Position numbers and translations under genes: made by a program
The notes under the pieces: generated by a model
Databases searched by the model: none
What the model saw: the letters and a program-made list of their open reading frames with translations, nothing else
What the model was told of the DNA's origin: nothing
Assembly (NCBI GenBank): GCA_016292515.1
Contig: JAEDIJ010000019.1
Location: 1-38,677 of the forward strand
Origin: Victivallaceae bacterium
GTDB taxonomy: Bacteria; Verrucomicrobiota; Lentisphaeria; Victivallales; Victivallaceae
Direction of reading: 5' to 3'
Length of the DNA stretch: 38,677 nt
Shown here: piece by piece, positions 24,861 to 32,851 of the stretch
Layout of the letters: each line of letters starts with the position of its first letter
Position numbering within the stretch: the stretch's first letter is position 1

Positions 24861-25888
24861 CGCTTATCCGCCACGGCGACCAGTTGCCCCTCTTTGAATG
24901 ACAGAAAGATTTTTTCCCCGGCGCGGCGGGAAATTCCGCCGCATTCGCGGAGCGTCAAGGGAACACCTCCTTTTGCCGTTTCAACGCGGAGCAACGTATT
25001 TTCTCCGAGAAAAGTCACTTCTTTGATATCGCAGGGGAAGCCCGTTTTTTCATCGGAAACTTGGATCATTTCCGGGCGGATCATCGCCAAAGCGGCATTT
25101 TCCGTTTTGCCGCAAAACGGAAAACTCCCGAAAGGCGTTTCCCAGTTTTCACCGTTGATTTTACCGGAAATAAAGTTGGCGTCGCCGAAAAATTCGGCGC
25201 AGGCGCGGCTCTTGGGGAAGTAATACAACTCCTCCGGACGCCCCGACTGGCAAATGACGCCGCGATCCATCCACGCGATCTTGTCGCCGATGCTGAAAGC
25301 CTCCTGCCGGTCGTGAGTAACGTAGAGCGCGGTCAATTTTTCGCGGCGGCAGATCGTGCGGATCTCGCCGCGCATCGTTTCCCGCAACCGCGCATCCAGA
25401 TTGGAAAGCGGCTCGTCGAGCAGAAGCAGTTTCGGGCGCACCGCAAGCGCGCGACCAAGCGCGACCCGCTGTTGCTGTCCGCCGGAAAGCGCGGGGATCC
25501 TGCGGTCGGCAAAATTTTCCAGTTGGACGCTTTCGAGGACTTCGTCCGCGCGCGCATCAACTTCTTTACCCTTTTTGCCCGCACAGCGCAATGCGAAAGC
25601 GATATTTTCCCGCACCGTCATATGCGGCCAGAGGGCGTAGTTCTGAAAGACCATCGCCGTCTGCCGTTTTTCCGGCGGCAGATCGTCGATCGGCTCGCCG
25701 TCAAAGAGAATATGCCCGGAATCCGGAGTCAGCAAACCGGCGAGGATACGCAAAAGCGTCGATTTGCCGCACCCCGACGCGCCGAGCAAAAAGAATATCT
25801 CACCGTCGGCGATCTCAAAAGAAAGATCGTTCAAAACGCTGTCTTTGCCGTACCTTTTGCAGATTTTTTCAATCGTCACGCGCGCCAT
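24857..25888 (-). CDS. ABC transporter ATPase, FbpC/PotA-like
   Basis: A 343-residue ATPase subunit. It has Walker A GASGCGKST (36-44), the Q-loop (MVFQNYALWPHMTV), signature LSGGQQQRVALGRAL, Walker B LLLLDEPLSNLD and the H-loop VTHDRQEA. The last 110 residues form a TOBE-like regulatory domain (SGKINGENWETPFG, AMIRPEMIQVS, VTFLGENTLLRVE). This domain order is that of the FbpC/PotA/CysA importers; the pairing with a fused permease favours ferric iron. The ATG at 25888 has GAGGAAAGG about 9 bases upstream. It lies directly downstream of the argG terminator, and I found no convincing separate promoter in the 78-base gap, so the operon may rely on read-through or a promoter inside argG. Confidence 0.94.
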   Translation of the reverse strand: MARVTIEKICKRYGKDSVLNDLSFEIADGEIFFLLGASGCGKSTLLRILAGLLTPDSGHILFDGEPIDDLPPEKRQTAMVFQNYALWPHMTVRENIAFALRCAGKKGKEVDARADEVLESVQLENFADRRIPALSGGQQQRVALGRALAVRPKLLLLDEPLSNLDARLRETMRGEIRTICRREKLTALYVTHDRQEAFSIGDKIAWMDRGVICQSGRPEELYYFPKSRACAEFFGDANFISGKINGENWETPFGSFPFCGKTENAALAMIRPEMIQVSDEKTGFPCDIKEVTFLGENTLLRVETAKGGVPLTLRECGGISRRAGEKIFLSFKEGQLVAVADKR

Positions 25889-25905
25889 AACGCTTTGCCT
25901 TTCCT

Positions 25906-25943
25906 CAAAAAGGGGCTTCGCCGACCGTACGCCGACGAAGCCC
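25906..25943 (-). terminator. Intrinsic terminator after argG
   Basis: On the minus strand GGGCTTCG and CGAAGCCC form the outer 8 pairs (25936-25943 with 25913-25920). Five more inner pairs, two of them G-T, enclose a GTACG loop. A T-run follows at 25911-25907. Confidence 0.88.
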
Positions 25944-25966
25944 TGATCTTTTCACTCAAACAAAAA

Positions 25967-27169
25967 TCAATAACGCTTCTGTTTGCTGCGGGCGAGCACT
26001 TTAAGACGCAGGGCATTCAATTTGATGAAGCCCGCGGCGTCCTTGTGGTCGTAAGAATCGACGCCCTCGAAACTCGCGATCGCGTCGTCGTAAAGGCTGT
26101 AAATGCTCCGGCGGCCGGTAACGTGGCAGGCGCCCTTGTAAAGTTTGACGCGGACGTCGCCGGTGACGAATTTCTGACTTTCGGTGATCATCACCTGGAT
26201 CATCTCGCGCTCCGGCGCATACCAGAAGCCGTTGTAGATCATATCTGCGTAACGCGGGATCAGGCTGTCGCGCAAGTGCATCACTTCGCGGTCGAGGGTG
26301 ATCTCCTCCAAGCCGCGGTGCGCCGCCTGCAAAATGGTGCCGGCGGGAGTCTCGTAGACGCCGCGGCTTTTCATTCCGACGAAACGGTTTTCGACGATGT
26401 CGACGCGGCCGACGGCGTGACGGCTGCCCATCGCGTTGAGGGTACGCATAATGTTCGCGGGACTGTACTCCTTGCCGTTGATCTTGACGGGGATGCCCTT
26501 TTCAAAGGTGATGACGACGTCTTCCGGCTCGTTGGCGGCCTGCGAAAGCGGCTTGGTCATCACGGCGATGTCTTCGGGGAATTCATTCCACGGATCTTCG
26601 AGGATGCCGCCCTCGAAACTGATGTGGAGCAAGTTGCGGTCCATGCTGTAAGGCTTTTTCGCCGAAACATTGACCGGGATGTTGTTCTTTTTGGCGTACT
26701 CGATCATATCGAGACGGCCGGTGAAGTGCCAGTTGGGATCGCGCCACGCGGCGATGACTTTGATCGAGGGGTCGATCGCGTTGGCATTCAATTCAAAACG
26801 GACCTGGTCGTTGCCCTTGCCGGTCGCGCCGTGGCAGATCGCATCGGCGCCTTCGGCTTTGGCGACTTCGACCAGACGCTTCGCGATGAGGGGACGCGCG
26901 ATCGAAGTGCCGAGGAGGTAGTTGTTTTCGTAGATCGCTTCGCCTTGGAGCATCGGAAAGATGAAATCGCGGGCGAATTCTTCGTTGAGGTCGTCGATGA
27001 TGCACTTGCTCGCGCCGGTGGCGATCGCCTTGGCTTCGAGACCGTCGAGTTCCTCCTGCTGGCCCACGTCGGCGCAGTAGCAGATGACTTCGGCATTGTA
27101 CGTTTCTTTGACCCACTTGACGATCACGGAGGTGTCAAGCCCGCCGGAATAGGCGACGACGATTTTCAT
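25967..27169 (-). CDS. argG: Argininosuccinate synthase
   Basis: A 400-residue enzyme joining citrulline and aspartate with ATP, the penultimate step of arginine synthesis. The N-type PP-loop is at the extreme N-terminus (AYSGGLDTSV, 5-14). Other argG marks are ICHGATGKGNDQVRFEL near residue 115, PVNVSAKKPYSMDRNLLHIS near 165, and HAVGRVDIVENRFVGMKSRGVYETPAG near 255. The ATG at 27169 has GGAG about 7 bases upstream; extending upstream would cross the promoter. It is monocistronic with its own promoter and terminator. Together with argJ, found in a different transcript, it indicates a biosynthetic arginine pathway spread around the chromosome. Confidence 0.97.
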   Translation of the reverse strand: MKIVVAYSGGLDTSVIVKWVKETYNAEVICYCADVGQQEELDGLEAKAIATGASKCIIDDLNEEFARDFIFPMLQGEAIYENNYLLGTSIARPLIAKRLVEVAKAEGADAICHGATGKGNDQVRFELNANAIDPSIKVIAAWRDPNWHFTGRLDMIEYAKKNNIPVNVSAKKPYSMDRNLLHISFEGGILEDPWNEFPEDIAVMTKPLSQAANEPEDVVITFEKGIPVKINGKEYSPANIMRTLNAMGSRHAVGRVDIVENRFVGMKSRGVYETPAGTILQAAHRGLEEITLDREVMHLRDSLIPRYADMIYNGFWYAPEREMIQVMITESQKFVTGDVRVKLYKGACHVTGRRSIYSLYDDAIASFEGVDSYDHKDAAGFIKLNALRLKVLARSKQKRY

Positions 27170-27186
27170 AATAAAACTCCATTTCC

Positions 27187-27199
27187 GCGCAATTTGCGC
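27187..27199. repeat. Perfect short palindrome in the argG leader
   Basis: GCGCAA and TTGCGC are arranged around one central T, between the argG transcription start (about 27215) and the SD (27177-27180). It does not resemble the E. coli ARG box. It could be an operator or a small leader hairpin; the role is unknown. Confidence 0.4.
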
Positions 27200-27221
27200 A
27201 AAGGTTGGTTGCAATATATTT

Positions 27222-27250
27222 AATATAGCGCGGTTTTTCCGTTTCCGCAA
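27222..27250 (-). promoter_or_regulatory. Promoter of argG
   Basis: On the minus strand TTGCGG (27245-27250), a 17-base spacer and TATATT (27222-27227). The predicted start near 27215 gives a leader of about 45 bases. Confidence 0.75.
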
Positions 27251-27297
27251 GAAAAAAACGACGTATTTGAAAGCAAAACCAATGAAATGACGGAAAC

Positions 27298-27900
27298 TTA
27301 TTTTTCAAGGAATTCCGTCAGTACGGCACAACTGCGCGCTTCAAGGTCGGGCAGATCAAGTTCGCGCGCCGCGTCGGCGACCACGGCGTCGATCAAAAAA
27401 TTTGTATCGTCCGTTTCAAAGCCGATGCGGCAAAAATCATCGCTTTTCAAGCGGTCGGCAAGTTCTTTTTTGCGCCAGGCATAGGGGGCAAGCGAAACGA
27501 AAAAACCTTTTTCCAGGAGCATATCCAATCGGCGCACCGAGTGGCAAAAGCCGTGAAAGAGGACTTTACCGGAAAAATTTTTCAATACGGCAAAAATCTC
27601 GTTGTCGCCGCGGACGCTGTGGATAACGAGCGGCTTTTTCAATTTTTCCGCCGCTTCGGCGACGCTCTCAAAGGCGCGCATTTGCACGGCGGCCGACGCT
27701 CCGCGCAAATGGTCGATGCCGCACTCGCCGAGCGCGGCGGCAAAAGGGGCATTTTCGAGAAAACTTGCGGGCAGTTGTGTGAAATTTTCCGCCACATACC
27801 ACGGATGAAATTCCAGAGACGTCAAAGGAGCGGCGAGGTCGGAGGCGGAAACCAGTTCCCTGCCCCCCGAAACTCTATGCGTATGGCAATCTGCCGCCAT
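27298..27900 (-). CDS. Short TatD-family metal-dependent hydrolase
   Basis: A 200-residue TIM-barrel hydrolase of the TatD family, whose members have 3'-5' DNase or related activity. Metal-site motifs are in the right order: DCHTH (4-8), LGECGIDH near residue 57, PLVIHSVR near 95, FHGFCH near 115 and ETDD near 167. The length is well below the usual 250-265: the region after the first motif is compressed, and it matches the short TatD variants seen in some anaerobes. The ATG at 27900 shares one base with the ruvC stop (TAATG), so it is coupled. It is the last gene of the pfp-gatC-gatA-ruvC operon. Location next to ruvC hints at DNA metabolism but does not prove it. Confidence 0.85.
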   Translation of the reverse strand: MAADCHTHRVSGGRELVSASDLAAPLTSLEFHPWYVAENFTQLPASFLENAPFAAALGECGIDHLRGASAAVQMRAFESVAEAAEKLKKPLVIHSVRGDNEIFAVLKNFSGKVLFHGFCHSVRRLDMLLEKGFFVSLAPYAWRKKELADRLKSDDFCRIGFETDDTNFLIDAVVADAARELDLPDLEARSCAVLTEFLEK

Positions 27901-28403
27901 TACAGCGGATTTCCCAATTTGCCGTATTCGGGATGCAGCGCGCGCTGGGCGTGGCAGATGGCGAGCGCGAGCGCGTCGGTCGAGTCGAGCGGGATCTGCT
28001 CGATCGAAATGCCGAGTTCGAAAGAAAGCATCACCGCCACCTGCTCCTTGGTCGCCGAGCCGCGCCCCGTCGCCGCCTGTTTCCCCGCGGAGGGCGTGTA
28101 GCTGAAAGCGGGCACTCCGGCGTTGCTCAACGCCGTGAGAAGCGCGCCGCGCGCCATTCCGAGAATGATCGCCGTCGATGCGTTGCGTCCGACGAAAGGA
28201 CTTTCGACCGCGGCGGCGTCGGGATGATAAGTCGCCACCAGTTCCGCGATGCCGCCGTAAATGCGGCGCACACATTCCGAGTGCGGCAATTTCTGTCCGT
28301 TGACGATCGTGCCGCAGTCGAGGATCCCGATATGAGTACCCTCGACGCGGATCACGCCGTAACCGGTCGTCCGGATTGCCGGGTCGATGCCGAGTACGAT
28401 CAC
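27900..28403 (-). CDS. ruvC: Holliday junction resolvase RuvC
   Basis: A 167-residue endonuclease that cuts Holliday junctions delivered by RuvAB. With the GTG start at 28403 the four acidic catalytic residues fall at Asp7 (GIDPAIRTTGYG), Glu67 (AAVESPF), Asp140 and Asp143 (LDSTDALALAICHA), almost identical to E. coli numbering (7, 66, 138, 141). This supports the GTG start over a TTG 27 bases upstream. The ATKEQVA segment is also conserved. The GTG is 1 base after the gatA stop and has no clear SD, so translation is coupled. ruvA and ruvB are not in the window. Confidence 0.94.
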   Translation of the reverse strand: MIVLGIDPAIRTTGYGVIRVEGTHIGILDCGTIVNGQKLPHSECVRRIYGGIAELVATYHPDAAAVESPFVGRNASTAIILGMARGALLTALSNAGVPAFSYTPSAGKQAATGRGSATKEQVAVMLSFELGISIEQIPLDSTDALALAICHAQRALHPEYGKLGNPL

Positions 28404-28404
28404 G

Positions 28405-29889
28405 TCAGCACCCGAAAACTTTTCCGGCAAAGGCGAAAGCCTGCTTTTCGTAGACCGCCGCCGCGCCGAGAAGTTTTTCTTCGGCGAGACTGGGCGCGAT
28501 CAACTGGATCCCGACGGGAAGTCCGCTTTTGGCGTCCACGCCGCCGGGAATGCTGATACCGCAGTTTCCGGCGAGGTTGAGGGCGATCGTGAAAATATCC
28601 GACAAGTACATCTGCAACGGATCGCTTTTTTCGCCGAAGTGGAAAGGCAGATTCGGCGCGACCGGCGTCAGCAGCAAGTCGCACGATTTGAAAGCCTCCT
28701 CGAAGTCGCGCTTGATCAGCGTGCGGACTTTTTGCGCGCGCAGATAATAAGCGTCGTAATAGCCGCTCGACAAGACGTAAGTGCCGAGCAGAATTCTGCG
28801 TTTTACTTCCGCGCCGAAGCCCGCGCCGCGGCTCTTGAAGTAGGTGTCGACCAGATCGCGTCCCGCCTTGCGGTCGCCGTAGCGGATGCCGTCGAAACGC
28901 GCCAGATTCGCGCTCGCCTCGGCGGTGGCGACGATGTAGTAGACCGCGACCGCGTATTCGGTGTGCGGCAAACTCACTTCGACGATCTCGGCGCCGAGTT
29001 TTTTCAAGTTTTCGATCGACTGCTCAAAAACTTGGGCGACGCCGGAATCCAAGCCGGAAGAAGCGTAGTATTCTTTGGGCAGACCGATCTTCATTCCTTT
29101 GAGCTGCGTATCGCGCATTTCCCTGACCGCCGCGAGCGCACGGGTCCCGGCGAGATCGAGGCTCGTCGCGTCCATCGGGTCGTGCCCCGAAACAGCGTCG
29201 AGAATGATCGCCGCGTCTTCGACGCAGGGCGACAAAGGTCCGATCTGATCCAGACTGGAAGCAAACGCGACCAATCCGTATCGGGAAACTCTCCCGTAAG
29301 TCGGCTTCAATCCGACCGTACCGCAGAAACTTGCCGGCTGACGGATGGAGCCGCCGGTATCGGAACCGAGCGCCGACGGCAGAAACTTCGCCGCGACCGC
29401 CGCCGCGCTGCCGCCGGAGGAACCTCCGGGTACACGGCTGGTGTCCAGAGGATTCGCCGTCGGAAAGAATGCGCTGTTTTCACAACTTGACCCCATCGCG
29501 AACTCGTCCATATTGAGGCGGCCGAAAGGGATGAAGCCCTGATTTTTCAGTTTCGCGACCGCCGTCGCGTCGTAAGGCGACTTGACGGGGGCGAGGATTT
29601 TGCTCGCGCAGGAGATCGTTTCCCCGGTAACGGCGATATTGTCCTTGATGCCGACGGGGATACCGTCAAACGCGCTCAAAGCCTTGCCGGAAGCGCGGCG
29701 CGCGTCGGATTCCTTTGCGGCGCGCAATGCGGCTTCTTCGTCGAATTTCAAAAACGCGTGGATCTTGTCGTCGTTGCGGCGGATATTTTCCGAGATCGCC
29801 TTGACGAGTTCCTCCGAGGAATACTCTTTTTTCGCCAGCGCGTCGGCGCAGGCGGCGATGGAAAGTTTGGCAAAATCGATTTTACTCAT
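28405..29889 (-). CDS. gatA: Asp-tRNA(Asn)/Glu-tRNA(Gln) amidotransferase subunit A
   Basis: A 494-residue amidase subunit of GatCAB that releases ammonia from glutamine, used to convert Glu-tRNA(Gln) and/or Asp-tRNA(Asn) to the amide forms. The Ser-cisSer-Lys triad is intact: Lys82 (GIKDNIAV), Ser157 in PGGSSGGSAAAVAA and nucleophile Ser181 in SDTGGSIRQPA. The length and the segment NMDEFAMGSS are typical of GatA rather than other amidases. It begins 1 base after the gatC stop. gatB is absent from the window and must be elsewhere, so the organism lacks the compact gatCAB arrangement. Confidence 0.97.
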   Translation of the reverse strand: MSKIDFAKLSIAACADALAKKEYSSEELVKAISENIRRNDDKIHAFLKFDEEAALRAAKESDARRASGKALSAFDGIPVGIKDNIAVTGETISCASKILAPVKSPYDATAVAKLKNQGFIPFGRLNMDEFAMGSSCENSAFFPTANPLDTSRVPGGSSGGSAAAVAAKFLPSALGSDTGGSIRQPASFCGTVGLKPTYGRVSRYGLVAFASSLDQIGPLSPCVEDAAIILDAVSGHDPMDATSLDLAGTRALAAVREMRDTQLKGMKIGLPKEYYASSGLDSGVAQVFEQSIENLKKLGAEIVEVSLPHTEYAVAVYYIVATAEASANLARFDGIRYGDRKAGRDLVDTYFKSRGAGFGAEVKRRILLGTYVLSSGYYDAYYLRAQKVRTLIKRDFEEAFKSCDLLLTPVAPNLPFHFGEKSDPLQMYLSDIFTIALNLAGNCGISIPGGVDAKSGLPVGIQLIAPSLAEEKLLGAAAVYEKQAFAFAGKVFGC

Positions 29890-29890
29890 T

Positions 29891-30196
29891 TCAATTGCTC
29901 CCCTCCCCCGGCAAGACCTGCGGGACTTTGATCAAGGTCTCATCGACCAGATCGGGTGCGTTGGCGAGCATCGTTTCCCGCGGGAAAGAGTCGCGCACCT
30001 CGTCTTCGCGACAGACGTTGCGCCGCGTGATCGCGTGCGCCGTCGGCTCGACGCCGGTGACATCGAGTTCGGCGAGTTTATCGATATACCGGACGATACT
30101 GCCCAGTTCTCCCTGCAGTTTTTCAGCCTGCGCGGGATCGAGTTCGAGCCGCGCTAACTGTGCCACGTAGGCGATGTCGATCTTGGAGTCCGCCAT
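29891..30196 (-). CDS. gatC: Asp-tRNA(Asn)/Glu-tRNA(Gln) amidotransferase subunit C
   Basis: A 101-residue small subunit that wraps around GatA and stabilises the amidotransferase. The start KIDIAYVAQLARLELDPAQ and the tail RETMLANAPDLVDETLIKVPQVL are the family hallmarks (conserved helix near the start and the extended C-terminal arm ending VPxVL). It lies 2 bases after the pfp stop and 1 base before gatA, in the correct order for the complex. Confidence 0.96.
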   Translation of the reverse strand: MADSKIDIAYVAQLARLELDPAQAEKLQGELGSIVRYIDKLAELDVTGVEPTAHAITRRNVCREDEVRDSFPRETMLANAPDLVDETLIKVPQVLPGEGSN

Positions 30197-30198
30197 AA

Positions 30199-31851
30199 TT
30201 ATTTCTTTTCGAGTTCAAGCGTCTTGGTGATCAGATCGCAGACTTCGGAGGGGCCGAAGTACTGGATGGGACCGGGGTAGACGTAATCCGTTTTGATCGC
30301 CCAATCTTCGCGCACCGAGGCGAAAAACTTGAAAGGCGCGCCGTCCAATTCGACCAGCGCCTTGCGGATGACCGGCTTGTCGACGCCGTGACGATGCTCG
30401 ATATTCATCATCATCGTGATCGGGATGCCGCCGGAAATCCATTCGGAAGCCTTTTTCGTCGTGTTGCGGACGCTCGACATATAGCCGGTGCGTCCCGCGC
30501 CGATCAATGCCGCGGCGTTGAAACCGAGGCTGTAACAGTAGTCGGCGTCGTAGTTCGACGGCGCGGCGCAACGGCCCTCGTAGCCGAAAAAGTGCGTCTG
30601 CGTGGCGAATTTGCCCTTGTAGGAGCCTTCGGATTTCATCGCTTTGAGGCGGTTGCCGACCATTTCGGCGAGCATTTTTTCCGTTTCGATGAGCGAGACC
30701 TGGACGTTGCCGTGGGGGTCGCGGTCGTTGCAAAGCTGTTTGCGGATGCCTTCGGGGAGCGCGTTGAAAGTTTTTGCACTTGCTTCGCTCAATTTGCCGG
30801 CGGCGAAATTCGCCTTGCCGAGCGCGTCCAAAGACTCGACGCTTGCCGCGTTGGCGGCGAGGATGTCGTTGAGTTCGGCGATCAAAGTCTTGATGTTGGG
30901 GATGAATTCGACCAGCCCCTCGGGCACGAGGATAATGCCGAAATTCAGTCCGGCGTTACCGCGGTTGGCGACGATCGACGCGAGTTTGTCGACGATCTCT
31001 TCAAGCGTCTGCTTTTTGGCGGCGACTTCCTCGGAAACGATCGCGGCGTTGGGGTGCGTTTGAAGCGCGCACTCCAAGGCGATGTGGCTCGCACTGCGGC
31101 CCATCAGCTTGACGAAGTGCCAGTATTTTTTCGCCGAATTGGCGTCGCGGCACAAATTGCCGATGAGTTCGCTGTAAACGCGGCAGGCGGTGTCGAAACC
31201 GAAACTCGCTTCGATCCACTCATTTTTGAGGTCGCCGTCGATCGTCTTGGGGCAACCGATCACCTGAATCCCGGAATCATGCGCCTTGAAGTATTCGGCG
31301 AGCACGCAGGCGTTGGTGTTGGAATCGTCGCCGCCGATGATGACCAGCGCGGAAATGTTGAGGGCCTTGCAGTGCTTTTCGGCGAGCTGGAACTGCTCCT
31401 CTGTTTCCAGTTTGGTACGGCCGGAGCCGATCATATCGAATCCGCCGGTGTTGCGGTAGGAATCGATGAAATCGCTTTTGAGCTCCATCACTTCATCCTT
31501 GACGAGACCGTCGGGGCCTTTGAGGAAACCGAAAAGGCGGCTGTCGGCGTTGAGGCTCTTGATACCGTCAAAAAGTCCGGCGATCACGTTGTGGCCGCCG
31601 GGCGCCTGTCCGCCGGAAAGGATCACGCCGACGTTGATCGCCGGAAGATTGCTTTCCTTGCCCGCGGCAAAAGTGAGGACGGGACTGCCGTAGGTTTTCG
31701 GAAAAAGCGCGGAAATCTTGTCGCAATCGGCGACCGACTGCGTCGCGGCGCCCTCCGTGACCACGACGGCGGCGCCGTTCTGCAAAGCCGCGGGAAGTTT
31801 CGGCGCGTAAGCGGCACGCGCCTTCTGCAAAGCGGAAATCTGACTCATCAT
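30199..31851 (-). CDS. Pyrophosphate-dependent 6-phosphofructokinase, long form
   Basis: A 550-residue cytoplasmic enzyme that interconverts fructose-6-phosphate and fructose-1,6-bisphosphate using pyrophosphate. It is a long group-II (plant PFP-beta/spirochaete-like) form rather than the 320-residue ATP enzyme. Motifs: GGQAPGGHN (80-88), GGDDSNTNA (173-181) with the Asp pair that marks PPi use, PKTIDGDL (201-208) carrying the lysine of PPi-dependent enzymes, and LMGRSASHIAL near residue 255. The start has two adjacent ATGs (31851 and 31848); 31851 fits the SD (GGAG, 8 bases) better. It has its own promoter and heads an operon with gatC, gatA, ruvC and tatD. A PPi enzyme saves ATP in fermentative glycolysis. 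Confidence 0.95.
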   Translation of the reverse strand: MMSQISALQKARAAYAPKLPAALQNGAAVVVTEGAATQSVADCDKISALFPKTYGSPVLTFAAGKESNLPAINVGVILSGGQAPGGHNVIAGLFDGIKSLNADSRLFGFLKGPDGLVKDEVMELKSDFIDSYRNTGGFDMIGSGRTKLETEEQFQLAEKHCKALNISALVIIGGDDSNTNACVLAEYFKAHDSGIQVIGCPKTIDGDLKNEWIEASFGFDTACRVYSELIGNLCRDANSAKKYWHFVKLMGRSASHIALECALQTHPNAAIVSEEVAAKKQTLEEIVDKLASIVANRGNAGLNFGIILVPEGLVEFIPNIKTLIAELNDILAANAASVESLDALGKANFAAGKLSEASAKTFNALPEGIRKQLCNDRDPHGNVQVSLIETEKMLAEMVGNRLKAMKSEGSYKGKFATQTHFFGYEGRCAAPSNYDADYCYSLGFNAAALIGAGRTGYMSSVRNTTKKASEWISGGIPITMMMNIEHRHGVDKPVIRKALVELDGAPFKFFASVREDWAIKTDYVYPGPIQYFGPSEVCDLITKTLELEKK

Positions 31852-31906
31852 CCAAATTCTCCTATGTTGAATTGTCTCTTTCAGACGAAAAAATTGCCGT
31901 TCTTTT

Positions 31907-31935
31907 AAAATACCTCTTCACTTTTGATTTATCAA
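31907..31935 (-). promoter_or_regulatory. Promoter of the pfp-gatCA-ruvC-tatD operon
   Basis: On the minus strand TTGATA (31930-31935), a 17-base spacer and TATTTT (31907-31912). The predicted start near 31900 gives a leader of about 50 bases with GGAG before the ATG. Confidence 0.6.
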
Positions 31936-31939
31936 GGGT

Positions 31940-31957
31940 GGAAAAAGATGCTTTTCC
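31940..31957. repeat. Inverted repeat between divergent pfp and dus genes
   Basis: GGAAAA (31940-31945) and TTTTCC (31952-31957) are separated by 6 bases, just upstream of the dus start and next to the pfp -35 element. It is a candidate operator; alternatively it is a chance repeat. Confidence 0.35.
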
Positions 31958-31973
31958 CATATATTTTATGGAC

Positions 31974-32843
31974 ATGACAAAAAAGAACGATCATCAATTC
32001 TGGCCCGGCCCGATGGAGGGCGTCGCGCGTGAGAGCTTTGTCGAGACGGTCAACGAACTCGATCTCGTCTCGCGTTGGATGACGCCTTTTCTGCGGGTCT
32101 CGGAAACCGTGCCGCCGCAAAAAACGATCGCGCGCTTTTTGAAAACTTTTCTCGCATCGGGCAAGCCGGTCGTACTTCAACTGATGGGGGACGATCCCGC
32201 GCTCCTCGCCGAAACGGCGAAACGGGGGATCCGGCTCGGCGCCGAGGGCATCGATCTCAACTGCGGATGCCCGAGCAAGCGCGTCGTCCGCCATCATTCC
32301 GGCGGCGCAATGCTGAAAGAGCCGGCGCAGATCGGTGAAATCTGCCGCGCGGTCAAAGAAGCGGTCGGGGATCGGGAATTTTCGCTCAAATTCCGTTCGG
32401 GGAGCACCGACTGGCGCGAGATCGGGGAGTTTCTGCCCGGACTTGCCGCAGAAAAATGCGTCGACCGCTTTTTTTACCACTGCCGGACGGTCGCGGAAAA
32501 CTATGTCGTCGTCGCCAACCGCCGCGAGCGTTTCCTCGCCGCCGCAAAAATGGCGGGGGAAATCCCCATCGTCCTCAACGGCGACCTCGACGACTCGGCG
32601 GAAACTTTTGCTCTCCTTGACGAATGCCGCGCCGCGGGGGCGATGATCGCCCGCAACTGGATGCGCGACCCCTATTTACTGCGCCGTTGTGAAAAGAAAG
32701 ACGCGCCCGACGCCGAAACGGGACGGAATGAATTTTTTCACGTTTTCTGCGCCAAAAATCCGCCGACCGGCGCAAAACTTGAAATCGCGCGGATGCTCTG
32801 GGGAATTCAAAGCCCGCAATTTCGCGCGCTTTGCCGAAAATAG
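31974..32843 (+). CDS. tRNA-dihydrouridine synthase family protein
   Basis: A 289-residue FMN flavoenzyme of the Dus family, which reduces uridines in the tRNA D-loop or nearby arms. It shows the family start PGPMEGVAR (about 11-19), LQLMGDDPALLAE, LNCGCPSKRVVRHHSGGAML with the catalytic cysteine in the CGCP motif near residue 100, and LNGDLDDSAETFALL near the FMN phosphate site. The exact Dus class cannot be told. Two in-frame ATGs (31968, 31974) are possible and neither has an SD. A TATATT at 31960-31965 would start transcription at about 31972, making 31974 leaderless, but no good -35 accompanies it. It converges on the glycosidase gene with 8 bases between. Confidence 0.88.
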   Translation: MTKKNDHQFWPGPMEGVARESFVETVNELDLVSRWMTPFLRVSETVPPQKTIARFLKTFLASGKPVVLQLMGDDPALLAETAKRGIRLGAEGIDLNCGCPSKRVVRHHSGGAMLKEPAQIGEICRAVKEAVGDREFSLKFRSGSTDWREIGEFLPGLAAEKCVDRFFYHCRTVAENYVVVANRRERFLAAAKMAGEIPIVLNGDLDDSAETFALLDECRAAGAMIARNWMRDPYLLRRCEKKDAPDAETGRNEFFHVFCAKNPPTGAKLEIARMLWGIQSPQFRALCRK

Positions 32844-32851
32844 ACCGCCGC

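Noticed and set aside
25061..27223. A 720-codon open frame on the plus strand across the ABC ATPase and argG genes
   Set aside because: It lies antisense to two clear genes and through their terminator, and its translation is rich in Val, Asp, Arg and His with no family motif. High GC codon bias leaves the opposite strand free of stops.
28404..28430. Upstream TTG start for ruvC
   Set aside because: It adds nine residues not present in the family; the GTG at 28403 puts the first catalytic Asp at position 7.
30388..31908. A 506-codon plus-strand open frame
   Set aside because: It is the antisense shadow of the well-supported phosphofructokinase gene.
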